Below, one piece after another: positions 14,905 through 22,803 of a stretch of DNA of 59,177 bases. Each line of letters begins with the position of its first letter. The stretch's first letter is position 1. The notes beneath the pieces are model-generated. The model saw only the letters and a program-made list of their open reading frames with translations. It was not told the origin of the DNA and made no database searches. Position numbers and translations under genes: made by a program. Origin of the DNA: RGIG3513 sp045658985 (GTDB taxonomy: Bacteria > Bacillota > Clostridia > Oscillospirales > Butyricicoccaceae); NCBI GenBank assembly GCA_045658985.1, contig JAZOWC010000032.1:1-59177 (forward strand). The letters run 5' to 3'.

Positions 14905-16983
14905 ATGCCCTATCCCATTAACAAGATCAGAAACATCTGCCTTCTCGGTCACGGAGGTGACGGAAAGACTTCTCTTGCCGAAATGATGCTTTTCCGCACA
15001 GGCGGCACCGACCGTCTCGGAAAGATCTCCGAAGGCAATACAACAAGTGACTGGGACGCCGAAGAAATTAAGCGCCAGTTCTCCACCCAGCTTTCCAACG
15101 TACCCGTTGAGTTTGAAGGCAATATCATCAACCTGCTGGACACTCCCGGCTACTTCGACTTTGAAGGCGAAGTTGCACAGGCAATGCGCGTTGCCGACTG
15201 CGGCCTTATCGTAAGCTGTGCAAAGAACGGCTGCTCCGTAGGTACAGAAAAGGCATGGAAGGCTGTCAACAAGACCAAGCTGCCCCGCATCTTCTGCATC
15301 AACAAGATCGACGAAGAAAACGCAAACTATGAGGATGCTTATAACTCCCTCAGAGACGCTTTCGGCGCATCTGTTACTCCCTTCATCATTCCTCTGCTCG
15401 ACGGCAGCAACCCCATCGGTGTTATCAACCTGGTAACCAAGAAGGCCTACAAGACCGAAGGCACCAGCAAGGTCACCGAAGTTGAGATCCCCGCTGAGTC
15501 CGTTGACAAGGTAGAGAGACTGCGTGCCGCTCTGATCGACGGCGTTGCAGAGTCCAGCGAAGAACTGCTTGAGAAGTACTTTGCAGGCGAAGAGTTCACC
15601 CAGGAAGAGATCCTCAGCGGTCTGCGTACCGGTGTTCTCAACGGCTCCATCGCTCCCGTTGTATGCGTATCCGCTATCACCGGCGTAGGTATCATGCAGC
15701 TGCTCAAGACCATCGTTGACTATGCTCCCGCTCCCAACGAAGTCCGCGTTGAGAAGGCTATCGCTTCCCGCGGTGCTGACGTTCTGGACGTTGCATACGA
15801 TCCCGAAGGCAAGACTGTTATCTTTGTATTCAAGACCATCGCCGACCAGTACGGCCGTTTCTCCTTCTTCAAGGTCATTTCCGGCAAGGTCACTGCCGAT
15901 ATGCAGCTGATCAACACCCGTACCGGCTCCAGCGAAAAGATGGGTCACATCTATATCGTCAAGGGCAGAAAGAACAAGGAAGTTACCGAGGTTTCCTGCG
16001 GTGACATCGGCGCAGTTTCCAAGCTGGGCGACACCATGACCGGCGACACTCTGTGCGCACCCGGCATCGATCTGGCTCTGACCGGCATCGAGTTCAACGA
16101 GCCCTGCTACAGCCGTGCTATCTCCTCCAAGGTCAAGGGCGGCGAAGAAAAGATCGCAGCAGGCCTCAACCGTCTGCGTGACGAAGACCCTGCATTTACC
16201 GTTGTCAACAACTCCGAGACCAAGCAGATGGTCATCTCCGGCGCAGGCGACATTCACATCGATCTGCTCTGCTCCAAGCTGAAGAACAAGTTCGGCGTTG
16301 AGGTCGAGCTCAGCGAGCCCAAGGTTGCTTACCGCGAGAAGATCCGCAAAAAAGTCGAAATGATCGAGGGTAACCACAAGAAGCAGTCCGGCGGTCACGG
16401 CCAGTACGGTAACGTCAAGATGAACTTTGAGCCTATCGAGGGCGAGGATTTCATATTCGAGGAGCAGATCTTCGGCGGCAGCGTTCCCAAGAACTTCCAT
16501 CCCGCTGTTGAAAAGGGCATCCGCGAAGCTATGGAGCACGGCGTTCTGGCAGGCTTCCCCATGGTCGGCCTCAAGGCTACTCTGATGGACGGTAAATACC
16601 ACGACGTTGACTCCAACGTACTGTCCTTCAAGATGGCAGCTCGTCTGGCATTCAAGGCCGGTATCCCCAAGGCTAACCCCGTTGTTCTGGAGCCTGTAGG
16701 CAGCCTGAAGGTCTTTATCCCCGACAGCTACATGGGCGATATCATCGGCGACCTGAACAAGCGCCGCGGCCGTGTTATGGGCATGACTCCTCAGGGCGAC
16801 GGCATCCAGATGATCGAGGCTGAGATCCCCATGAGCGAGACCAGCGACTACGCTATCACTCTCCGCTCCATGACTCAGGGCAGAGGCTCCTTCTCCGTCA
16901 AGTTCGAGCGCTATGAGGAAGTACCTCCCGTAGAGCAGGAGAAGATCATTGCCGAGCACGCAAACTTCGAGGACGAAGATTAA
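14905..16983 (+). CDS. fusA: Elongation factor G-like translational GTPase (EF-G paralogue)
   Basis: 692 residues with the five-domain EF-G plan. G1 reads GHGGDGKT (15-22) instead of the canonical GHIDAGKT, G3 is DTPG (79-82) and G4 is NKID (133-136). Domain IV appears around SGGHGQYGNVKMNFEPI, and the C-terminus holds domain V. The altered G1 and the context (no rpsL, rpsG or tuf nearby) point to the EF-G2 branch rather than the essential fusA, so the symbol is approximate. Codon use is strongly biased (AAG, CTG, GGC, ATC), which suggests high expression. It has its own promoter and terminator. Confidence 0.85.
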   Translation: MPYPINKIRNICLLGHGGDGKTSLAEMMLFRTGGTDRLGKISEGNTTSDWDAEEIKRQFSTQLSNVPVEFEGNIINLLDTPGYFDFEGEVAQAMRVADCGLIVSCAKNGCSVGTEKAWKAVNKTKLPRIFCINKIDEENANYEDAYNSLRDAFGASVTPFIIPLLDGSNPIGVINLVTKKAYKTEGTSKVTEVEIPAESVDKVERLRAALIDGVAESSEELLEKYFAGEEFTQEEILSGLRTGVLNGSIAPVVCVSAITGVGIMQLLKTIVDYAPAPNEVRVEKAIASRGADVLDVAYDPEGKTVIFVFKTIADQYGRFSFFKVISGKVTADMQLINTRTGSSEKMGHIYIVKGRKNKEVTEVSCGDIGAVSKLGDTMTGDTLCAPGIDLALTGIEFNEPCYSRAISSKVKGGEEKIAAGLNRLRDEDPAFTVVNNSETKQMVISGAGDIHIDLLCSKLKNKFGVEVELSEPKVAYREKIRKKVEMIEGNHKKQSGGHGQYGNVKMNFEPIEGEDFIFEEQIFGGSVPKNFHPAVEKGIREAMEHGVLAGFPMVGLKATLMDGKYHDVDSNVLSFKMAARLAFKAGIPKANPVVLEPVGSLKVFIPDSYMGDIIGDLNKRRGRVMGMTPQGDGIQMIEAEIPMSETSDYAITLRSMTQGRGSFSVKFERYEEVPPVEQEKIIAEHANFEDED

Positions 16984-17001
16984 TCAATCGGTATATTTTG
17001 A

Positions 17002-17032
17002 ACCTGCGGAGCAAACGCTCCGCAGGTTTTTT
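17002..17032 (+). terminator. Terminator of the EF-G-like gene
   Basis: Arms ACCTGCGGAGC and GCTCCGCAGGT with a 4-base loop are followed by TTTTTATATTT. Confidence 0.9.
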
Positions 17033-17048
17033 ATATTTCGGGTATATA

Positions 17049-17083
17049 CTCCGCAACCCAGACATACTATGGGATTGCGGAGG
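17049..17083 (+). promoter_or_regulatory. Hairpin covering the ribosome binding site of the DUF4830 gene
   Basis: CTCCGCAA (17049-17056) pairs with TTGCGGAG (17075-17082) and CCC (17057-17059) with GGG (17071-17073), with one bulged A and an 11-base loop. The 3' arm contains four of the five bases of the GGAGG site that precedes the ATG at 17092, so the fold should limit initiation. Confidence 0.6.
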
Positions 17084-17091
17084 TGTTTTTT

Positions 17092-17550
17092 ATGAATATT
17101 TACACATTTAAACTGACAAAAAAGACTTTTAGCCTCATAGCGGCGGCTGTGCTGCTGATAGTGGGACTGATCATCGCGTTGTGCAGCTGCGGCAGGGGCG
17201 ACGCGACCGAGACTTCGGGCAAGCTTAGCGAGCAGGATGAGCTTATGCAGTTCATCGCCTCTCTGGGGTACGCTCCCGACAACGAAAAGCACAGTATGCG
17301 CGAGGTGGTAATTCCCTCAAACTTTGACGAGGTGTACACAAAGTACAACGAGCTGCAAAAGCAGAACGGCTATGATCTGGAGAAATACAAGGGCAAGAAG
17401 GTCTGCCTGCACACCTTCCCTCTCAAAGATTATGACGGGGCGCAGGACGTTCTGTGCGACCTGCTGGTATACAAGGGCAAGGTCATCGGCGGCTCAATCT
17501 ATACTGCCGACGTCAGCGGATTTATGCACGGGTTGTGCAAAAAGCAGTAA
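17092..17550 (+). CDS. DUF4830 domain protein, membrane-anchored
   Basis: 152 residues from ATG at 17092, spaced 8 bases from GGAGG; a GTG at 17083 overlaps that site and is less likely. Residues 11-30 form one hydrophobic segment ending ALCSCG, which could be an anchor or a lipobox-like site. The external part holds a DUF4830 domain: VVIPSNFDEVYTKYNELQ, then YDLEKYKGKKV and LLVYKGKVIGGSIYTAD. The function of this family is unknown. The hairpin over its ribosome binding site suggests translational control. Confidence 0.8.
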   Translation: MNIYTFKLTKKTFSLIAAAVLLIVGLIIALCSCGRGDATETSGKLSEQDELMQFIASLGYAPDNEKHSMREVVIPSNFDEVYTKYNELQKQNGYDLEKYKGKKVCLHTFPLKDYDGAQDVLCDLLVYKGKVIGGSIYTADVSGFMHGLCKKQ

Positions 17551-17576
17551 TTGCGCACAAAGATCGTTCCGTAATA

Positions 17577-17605
17577 TTGCGCCCGACCGCCTGCTGTAGT
17601 ATAAT
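17577..17605 (+). promoter_or_regulatory. Promoter of the nucleotidyltransferase gene
   Basis: TTGCGC at 17577-17582, 17 bases, TATAAT at 17600-17605, about 32 bases before the start codon. Confidence 0.7.
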
Positions 17606-17637
17606 ATATCTACAGCATTAAGGCAGGAGTGATAATA

Positions 17638-18534
17638 ATGAAACCTACTCTGGTAGTTATGGCGGCGGGCATGGGTTCGCGGTTCGGCGGACTCAAGCAG
17701 ATAAGGCCCTTTGGCCCTAACGGTGAGATCATAGTTGACTATACATTGTATGATGCTTTCGTGGCAGGATTCGGTAAGATCGTGTTTGTAATCAAGAAGG
17801 AAATGGAAGAGGATTTCAGAGCCATTATCTCGGGCAACCTCTATGCAGACAAGATCGAGGTGGAATATGCATTCCAGTCCCTCGACGATCTGCCCGCCCC
17901 CTTCTCCCCCCTGCCCGACAGAGTCAAGCCCTGGGGCACAGGCCACGCAGTTTACGCCGCACGGGAGCATATCACTGCTCCATTCGGCATAGTGGGCGCC
18001 GATGATTTCTTTGGCAGAGATACCATAGTGACACTTGGCAGATTTTTGAAAGAAGAATGCACCGACACCAACGGATGTATGGTTGGATTTGCTCTGCGCG
18101 GTACAGCCAGCGAAAACGGCTCGGTATCCCGCGGCGTCTGCGAGGTGCAGGGCGGCAGGCTGATGAAGGTGACAGAGCGTACTGACATCACCCTGCGCGG
18201 GGACTGTGCCTGCTATACAGACGAGAACGGGCAAAAGGCCGAGATTGACGCCGATTCCACCGTATCCATGAACGTATGGGGATTTTCGCCCCTGCTGATG
18301 GAGCTTATGAGCGGACATTTTGAAAATTGGCTGGCACTCAACTGCGGCGAGCTGAAGAAGGAATACTATCTCCCCGCGTTCGTTGACGACATGATCTGCG
18401 CCGGCAAGCAGACGGTGACCGTGTGCAAGACCACCTCGCGATGGTACGGCGTGACCTACGGCAGTGATGCTCAGGTGCTGGAGAATGCGCTGAAGCAGAT
18501 GCACGACAGCGGCGAATATCCCCCGCTGAGATAA
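17638..18534 (+). CDS. Sugar-phosphate nucleotidyltransferase family protein
   Basis: 298 residues from ATG at 17638, behind GGAG. It belongs to the NTP_transferase Rossmann-like family that makes nucleotide sugars: MAAGMGSRFGGLKQ at about residues 8-21 is the nucleotide-binding loop, GTGHAV near 102 and GADDFFG near 121 match the sugar- and metal-binding region. The substrate is not clear. A UDP-GlcNAc or UTP-sugar pyrophosphorylase activity is plausible. It is a single-gene unit with its own promoter, ending at the terminator at 18550. Confidence 0.85.
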   Translation: MKPTLVVMAAGMGSRFGGLKQIRPFGPNGEIIVDYTLYDAFVAGFGKIVFVIKKEMEEDFRAIISGNLYADKIEVEYAFQSLDDLPAPFSPLPDRVKPWGTGHAVYAAREHITAPFGIVGADDFFGRDTIVTLGRFLKEECTDTNGCMVGFALRGTASENGSVSRGVCEVQGGRLMKVTERTDITLRGDCACYTDENGQKAEIDADSTVSMNVWGFSPLLMELMSGHFENWLALNCGELKKEYYLPAFVDDMICAGKQTVTVCKTTSRWYGVTYGSDAQVLENALKQMHDSGEYPPLR

Positions 18535-18549
18535 ACTATATACAATGAT

Positions 18550-18583
18550 CGGCAGACACGTATCAGTGTCTGCCGAGTTTTTA
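18550..18583. terminator. Terminator between the nucleotidyltransferase and lysC
   Basis: CGGCAGACAC and GTGTCTGCCG with a 6-base loop, followed by GAGTTTTTATT on the plus strand. It serves the nucleotidyltransferase gene and may weakly serve lysC. Confidence 0.85.
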
Positions 18584-19762
18584 TTGCCCGAAAAACTCCC
18601 TGTGCACCGCCTCCGATGCCTCCTGCGCCGATGCAAGCGGAATCAGCACCGAGATCTTGATCTCTGCGGCAACCATGCTCCTGACGGGTATCCCACGATC
18701 TCTGAGTGCGGCAAGCATCCGCGCGCCCACAGATGCGTACGAGCACAGACCACAGCCCACCAGAGACAGCTTTGCCACGTTGCCGTCCGAGGTTACCGAG
18801 GTCAGAGACAGAGTGTCCGTATTGGCAAGCAGCACGCCGAGGGTGGCTTTGATCTTGTCTGCGCCTACGGTCAGTCCCATCCTATGTCCGTGGCAGAGGA
18901 TCATATCGGCGCATATCCCCTCTCGCGCAAGCAGCGACAGTATCCCGGGGATATTGGGGGTATCAAGGGCATATACCTCGATCAAAGCCGTTTTTTGATC
19001 GCATATAACGCCGCTGACACGGCTGCCCTCCATAGGCTGAGGCTCGATTACCGTTCCGCCAAGGCTGTCCGCGCCGGACAGGACACGGAGTCTGACCGAT
19101 TTGGTTTTTGCAAGTTCTACAGAGCGGTTGTGCAGTACACCGGCTCCCAACGATGCCATCTCAAGCATCTCGTCATAACCCAGCGCCTCATGCCTGACGG
19201 CATCATCTATCCTATTGGGATCGGCAGAATACACGCCGTCCACGTCGGTATAGATCAGGCACTCATCCGCGCCCAGCGCTGCGGCAAGTGCAACGGCGCT
19301 GGTATCCGAGCCGCCTCTGCCTATGGTGGTAATATCCAATCGGCTGTTTATGCCCTGAAATCCCGCCACCACCACTATCCTGCCGCCTGCAAGCTCCTCC
19401 CTGATGCGGTCGGTATGTATTCTTATTATCCTCGACCGGTTATGTCTGTCCTCGGTCAGCACTCCTGCCTGCCAGCCGCACAGTGATACGGCAGGAACGC
19501 CCATAGCGTTGAGTCTCATTGCCACCAGAGACATACTCACCTGCTCGCCCGTGCTGAGCAAAACGTCAAGCTCTCTGGGGTCAGGTGAGTCGGAAATTTG
19601 TGCGGCATCGTTCAAAAGCTCATCGGTGGTTTTGCCACGGGCGGAAACCACCATTACCACATCCTTGCCGCTGTTTTTGTGCCCTGCGGCTATAGCAGCG
19701 GCGTTATATATTTTTTCGGCAGTTGCAAGTGAACTGCCGCCGAACTTTATGACGGTCAGCAT
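18581..19762 (-). CDS. lysC: Aspartate kinase
   Basis: 393 residues from ATG at 19762, behind GGAGG. It phosphorylates aspartate, the first step to lysine, diaminopimelate, threonine and methionine. The kinase domain begins LTVIKFGGSSLA and includes GFQGI and GRGGSDTSAVALAAAL. Two C-terminal ACT domains (about 255-390) would bind lysine and/or threonine. The short leader shows no lysine riboswitch, so control is probably allosteric. It is transcribed alone from the promoter at 19798-19826. It also feeds the diaminopimelate used by the MurE encoded in this window. Confidence 0.95.
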   Translation of the reverse strand: MLTVIKFGGSSLATAEKIYNAAAIAAGHKNSGKDVVMVVSARGKTTDELLNDAAQISDSPDPRELDVLLSTGEQVSMSLVAMRLNAMGVPAVSLCGWQAGVLTEDRHNRSRIIRIHTDRIREELAGGRIVVVAGFQGINSRLDITTIGRGGSDTSAVALAAALGADECLIYTDVDGVYSADPNRIDDAVRHEALGYDEMLEMASLGAGVLHNRSVELAKTKSVRLRVLSGADSLGGTVIEPQPMEGSRVSGVICDQKTALIEVYALDTPNIPGILSLLAREGICADMILCHGHRMGLTVGADKIKATLGVLLANTDTLSLTSVTSDGNVAKLSLVGCGLCSYASVGARMLAALRDRGIPVRSMVAAEIKISVLIPLASAQEASEAVHREFFGQ

Positions 19763-19797
19763 TATATCCTCCATAATATAAAGTCTTGTGATACAGT

Positions 19798-19826
19798 ATA
19801 TTAAGAAGCTGCCCTTACCGTCACAA
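19798..19826 (-). promoter_or_regulatory. Promoter of lysC
   Basis: On the minus strand TTGTGA (19826-19821), 17 bases, TAATAT (19803-19798), about 36 bases before the start codon. Confidence 0.7.
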
Positions 19827-19839
19827 AGGGCGCAGAAAT

Positions 19840-19860
19840 GCCGCAGGCAATGCCTGCGGC
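19840..19860. terminator. Possible weak terminator after pgsA
   Basis: GCCGCAGGCA and TGCCTGCGGC form a perfect 10-bp stem just after the pgsA stop. On the minus strand only ATTTCT follows, so termination would be weak. Confidence 0.45.
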
Positions 19861-19866
19861 GGACTT

Positions 19867-20433
19867 TTATTTATGTACGTATTTTCCTGCTATCATGCGG
19901 ATATTTCTGATCGAGTACAGTACAAACGACAGCAGCATAACCGCAACGCAGAGGCCGATAGCCAGCTCGGATGCAGCCTGCGGGATATTGTGCCAAAGTA
20001 TATGCATCGCCATCATGGTGTACAGCAATACTGTGGTCAGCTTGCCGTGCCACTCCGCCGAGCAGACGATACCGGTCTTTTTGACGGCGATGAGCCCTGC
20101 TATGCCCGTGGAAAGCTCCTTTGCGCCGAGAAGGACGCAGGGCACTATCATCCGCCTGAATCGGCTTATGAGACAGCCGAGGACAGCCAGCTGGGTCAGC
20201 TTGTCGGCTATGGGGTCCAGCACCTTGCCCACGTCGCTGACCATATTAAAGCGTCTGGCTACAAATCCGTCCACAACGTCACTCAATCCCGATACAAACA
20301 GCACAAAGGCGGCAAGCTTGTAGTCTCCCCGCGCCACGTACGCCACGCAGAACAGCGGAATAAGCAGCAGTCTGAAAAGCGACAGAATATTTGGCAGGGT
20401 CATTATCTTTTTTGCTGAATCTTTATCTCCCAA
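19867..20433 (-). CDS. pgsA: CDP-diacylglycerol-glycerol-3-phosphate 3-phosphatidyltransferase
   Basis: 188 residues starting at TTG (20433) behind AAGGA; no ATG has a better site, the next (20403) having GGGAG about 20 bases away. It makes phosphatidylglycerol phosphate in the membrane. The CDP-alcohol motif is complete: DGFVAR, eight residues, then GKVLDPIAD, followed by several transmembrane helices. It is the third gene of a DUF308 - permease - pgsA run. Confidence 0.92.
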   Translation of the reverse strand: MGDKDSAKKIMTLPNILSLFRLLLIPLFCVAYVARGDYKLAAFVLFVSGLSDVVDGFVARRFNMVSDVGKVLDPIADKLTQLAVLGCLISRFRRMIVPCVLLGAKELSTGIAGLIAVKKTGIVCSAEWHGKLTTVLLYTMMAMHILWHNIPQAASELAIGLCVAVMLLSFVLYSIRNIRMIAGKYVHK

Positions 20434-20439
20434 TTCTAT

Positions 20440-21573
20440 TTATCCTTCCTGAACTCCCTGGGCGGAGAGATTTTCTTTCTTACGCACGTGGTTGCCCACA
20501 AGTCTGTATACGGTAGCCGACAGAGGCACACCAAAGAGCATGCCCGGCACGCCGAATATACCGCCGCCTACGGTAACCGCAACGAGTACCCAAATACCGG
20601 GCAGGCCGATGGACGAGCCCACAACTTTGGGATAGATGAGGTTGCCCTCTATCTGCTGAAGCACAAGTATAAACACGAGGAATATCAATGCTTTGACCGG
20701 CGAGACCGTCAGTATCATAAATGCGCCCACGCCCGCGCCTATCCATGCGCCGGCAATGGGTATCAGTGCGGTAAACGCCATCAGCGCACCTATCATTGTG
20801 GCATATGGCATACGAAGCAGCAGCATACCTACCGTACACAGCGCACCGAGTATGAGGGCCTCGAGACACTGACCTACTATATAGCTGTGGAAGCAGCCGT
20901 CAAACACGCCGAGGACGTAGCGGATGCCGGAGATGTGCTTGTCTTTGAGATAGCAGGCCATCAGGCGATTGGCCTGCTCACGAAGTTTGTCTTTGGATGC
21001 CAGGATATACACGGCAAATATAACGCCGAGAAATGCTGTGATAATTATGGAGAATACAGAGGTCACGGTGCCTATGGCGATATCGACCATATTGCCGATT
21101 CCGCCCTTGAAGGAGCCGAGGATCTGCTCGATGCGTGACTTCCAGTCGGCTGTGGCGAGAGAATCCGCAACCTCGGGGGTAATGATATTCCAGCCCTCCA
21201 GCTTGTGCGCTATAAACTTGATCGTGGAGGGGATCTTGTCAACAAGCAGAGTGATACAGGACACAAACTGGGGCAGAACCAGCGCGACTATCAGTGCCAC
21301 AACGGCAACCAACGTGAGTATAGCCAGCACCATACACACGGGGCGGCGGCTTTTGATGACGGCAGGCTTCTTGGTCTTTTGGAAATAATGACGTTCATAG
21401 AATACCATCAATATATTGAGGATATATGCGATCACCGCGCCGATGATAACCGACACCGATGCCGAGTACACGGCTTTGACAAAGCCTGACACGGCAGGCC
21501 AGTAATATACTGCAAGATACAGCAGAAAAACGGTAGCAGCAATAAGCAGACAGTTTTTAAGCTTCAGTTTCAT
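20440..21573 (-). CDS. AI-2E family (PerM/YtvI-like) membrane transporter
   Basis: 377 residues with about seven or eight membrane spans, two of them at the N-terminus (8-26 and 38-60). A long soluble stretch (about 110-150) is typical of the family, and the C-terminal conserved part includes LQQIEGNLIYPKVVGSSIGLPGIWVL. Members export or conduct diverse small solutes; the autoinducer-2 link is from one relative only. It overlaps the end of the DUF308 gene by 17 bases and ends six bases before pgsA. Confidence 0.88.
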   Translation of the reverse strand: MKLKLKNCLLIAATVFLLYLAVYYWPAVSGFVKAVYSASVSVIIGAVIAYILNILMVFYERHYFQKTKKPAVIKSRRPVCMVLAILTLVAVVALIVALVLPQFVSCITLLVDKIPSTIKFIAHKLEGWNIITPEVADSLATADWKSRIEQILGSFKGGIGNMVDIAIGTVTSVFSIIITAFLGVIFAVYILASKDKLREQANRLMACYLKDKHISGIRYVLGVFDGCFHSYIVGQCLEALILGALCTVGMLLLRMPYATMIGALMAFTALIPIAGAWIGAGVGAFMILTVSPVKALIFLVFILVLQQIEGNLIYPKVVGSSIGLPGIWVLVAVTVGGGIFGVPGMLFGVPLSATVYRLVGNHVRKKENLSAQGVQEG

Positions 21574-22144
21574 CGACAGCGACTCCCTCTACTATGATTT
21601 CGGCAGGGGCTTCCTTGCCCTTGATGAACATGGATACGATATCCATTACAGCCTCGGCAATCAGCGAGATACCCGCAAACAGCCACAGCGCCTTCACGGT
21701 GCCAAAGGGGTTGCAGAGGATGATGACTGCGCAGATCACGGTTACCGCGGCCGATACGGCATAGGGGATCCAGCTGCCCGATTTGACTCGGATGGCGTCA
21801 ACAGTCCACTGAACCTTGCTGAAGCCTGCAAGCATGATGCATATGCCGTATATTATGCTTACGATTGGGAAGGTATCAATAAACCAGCCCGAGAAGAATA
21901 TGCAGAACAGACCAAAGAAAGCAAAGGTCAGACCCTTATACAAGGCTCTGCTTACTGCTGCGGCTTTGGCATCGGCTTTGAAATATCTGACAATGTTCAG
22001 CGCTGCCAGAGCACACATAAGCACGCCTGCAGCGATAATGACCACCGAGGTGAACTTGACCGGCTCTACGATAAGCAGTACACCTACGAGTATCTCGCCC
22101 AAAAACGCTGTGAGTCTTCCGCCTTTTTCTCTCAAAAATCTCAT
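21557..22144 (-). CDS. DUF308 (HdeD-like) membrane protein
   Basis: 195 residues from ATG at 22144, behind GGGGG. It has six hydrophobic helices in the pattern of HdeD/DUF308 proteins (for example AFLGEILVGVLLIVEPVKF and IIYGICIMLAGFSKVQ) and an acidic C-terminal tail. HdeD is linked to acid resistance in E. coli, but the function here is unknown. It is the first gene of a run with an AI-2E transporter and pgsA. Confidence 0.85.
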   Translation of the reverse strand: MRFLREKGGRLTAFLGEILVGVLLIVEPVKFTSVVIIAAGVLMCALAALNIVRYFKADAKAAAVSRALYKGLTFAFFGLFCIFFSGWFIDTFPIVSIIYGICIMLAGFSKVQWTVDAIRVKSGSWIPYAVSAAVTVICAVIILCNPFGTVKALWLFAGISLIAEAVMDIVSMFIKGKEAPAEIIVEGVAVDETEA

Positions 22145-22167
22145 TTTGCATCCCCCTGTCAATAATG

Positions 22168-22196
22168 TTGACATACTTTATATTTAATGATAGCAT
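22168..22196 (+). promoter_or_regulatory. Promoter of bcp
   Basis: TTGACA at 22168-22173, 17 bases, TAGCAT at 22191-22196. It overlaps the divergent DUF308 promoter, so the two may exclude each other. Confidence 0.65.
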
Positions 22197-22214
22197 AGGA
22201 TATGGATTTTGCAA
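22187..22214 (-). promoter_or_regulatory. Promoter of the DUF308-permease-pgsA run
   Basis: On the minus strand TTGCAA (22214-22209), 16 bases, TATCAT (22192-22187), with TG one base before the -10 box (extended -10). Confidence 0.55.
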
Positions 22215-22254
22215 TATACAGATTGTAAATATTTGACACAAAGGAGCCATATAT

Positions 22255-22716
22255 ATGCTTAAAGAAGGAATGAATGCCCCTGATTTTTGTCTTTTTGACC
22301 AGAGCGGCAACAAAGTCTGCCTGTCGCAGTTTGCAGGCAAAAAGGTAGTCCTCTATTTTTACAGCAAAGACAACTCTCTGGGCTGCACCCGTCAGGCCGT
22401 GGGATTCGGTCAGCTGCACAAGGACATCTCGAGCTACGGCGCGGTGATCGTTGGCATCAGCCGCGACAGCGTGGAGTCTCACAGCAGGTTTGCAGACAAA
22501 TACGACCTGCCATTTGTTCTGCTCTCCGACCCCGAGCTTGACGCTATCCGTGCCTATGAGGTGTGGCAGGAAAAGAAAAAATACGGCAAAACAAGCATGG
22601 GTGTGGTGCGCTCCACATATATTATTGACGAAAACGGCGTCATTGAAACAGTGATGGAGGACGTCAAAGGTATGACCAACCCCTTTGAGGTTCTTGAGGC
22701 GCTGAAAGCTAAATAA
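22255..22716 (+). CDS. bcp: Bcp-type peroxiredoxin with altered active site
   Basis: 153 residues, thioredoxin fold, starting behind AAAGGAG. It reduces peroxides using a peroxidatic cysteine. The active-site segment reads YFYSKDNSLGCTRQAVGF: the peroxidatic cysteine of GCT is present, but the usual proline and threonine of the PxxxTxxC motif are serines. The resolving cysteine five residues on (QAC in E. coli Bcp) is valine. It would work as a 1-Cys enzyme or use another cysteine, such as that in GNKVC (about 22). Overall length and the C-terminal half match Bcp well. Confidence 0.88.
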   Translation: MLKEGMNAPDFCLFDQSGNKVCLSQFAGKKVVLYFYSKDNSLGCTRQAVGFGQLHKDISSYGAVIVGISRDSVESHSRFADKYDLPFVLLSDPELDAIRAYEVWQEKKKYGKTSMGVVRSTYIIDENGVIETVMEDVKGMTNPFEVLEALKAK

Positions 22717-22724
22717 AAAGAATG

Positions 22725-22750
22725 GCCGAGGCTGCAGCCTCGGCTTTTTT
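22725..22750 (+). terminator. Terminator of bcp
   Basis: GCCGAGGCTG and CAGCCTCGGC form a perfect stem followed by TTTTTT. Confidence 0.9.
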
Positions 22751-22756
22751 GCTCCC

Positions 22757-22790
22757 AAAAATCAAAAACCTGCCGTGTATACGGCAGGTT
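22757..22790 (-). terminator. Terminator of ftsZ and the division cluster
   Basis: AACCTGCCGT and ACGGCAGGTT with a GTAT/ATAC loop. On the minus strand the stem is followed by TTTGATTTTT. It lies 14 bases after the ftsZ stop. Confidence 0.85.
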
Positions 22791-22803
22791 TTGGTATTTT
22801 GGT

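Noticed and set aside
14869..16959. A 696-codon open frame on the minus strand
   Set aside because: It mirrors the EF-G-like gene in full and results from strong codon bias.
19763..19830. Lysine riboswitch before lysC
   Set aside because: The leader between promoter and start codon is only about 36 bases, too short for one.
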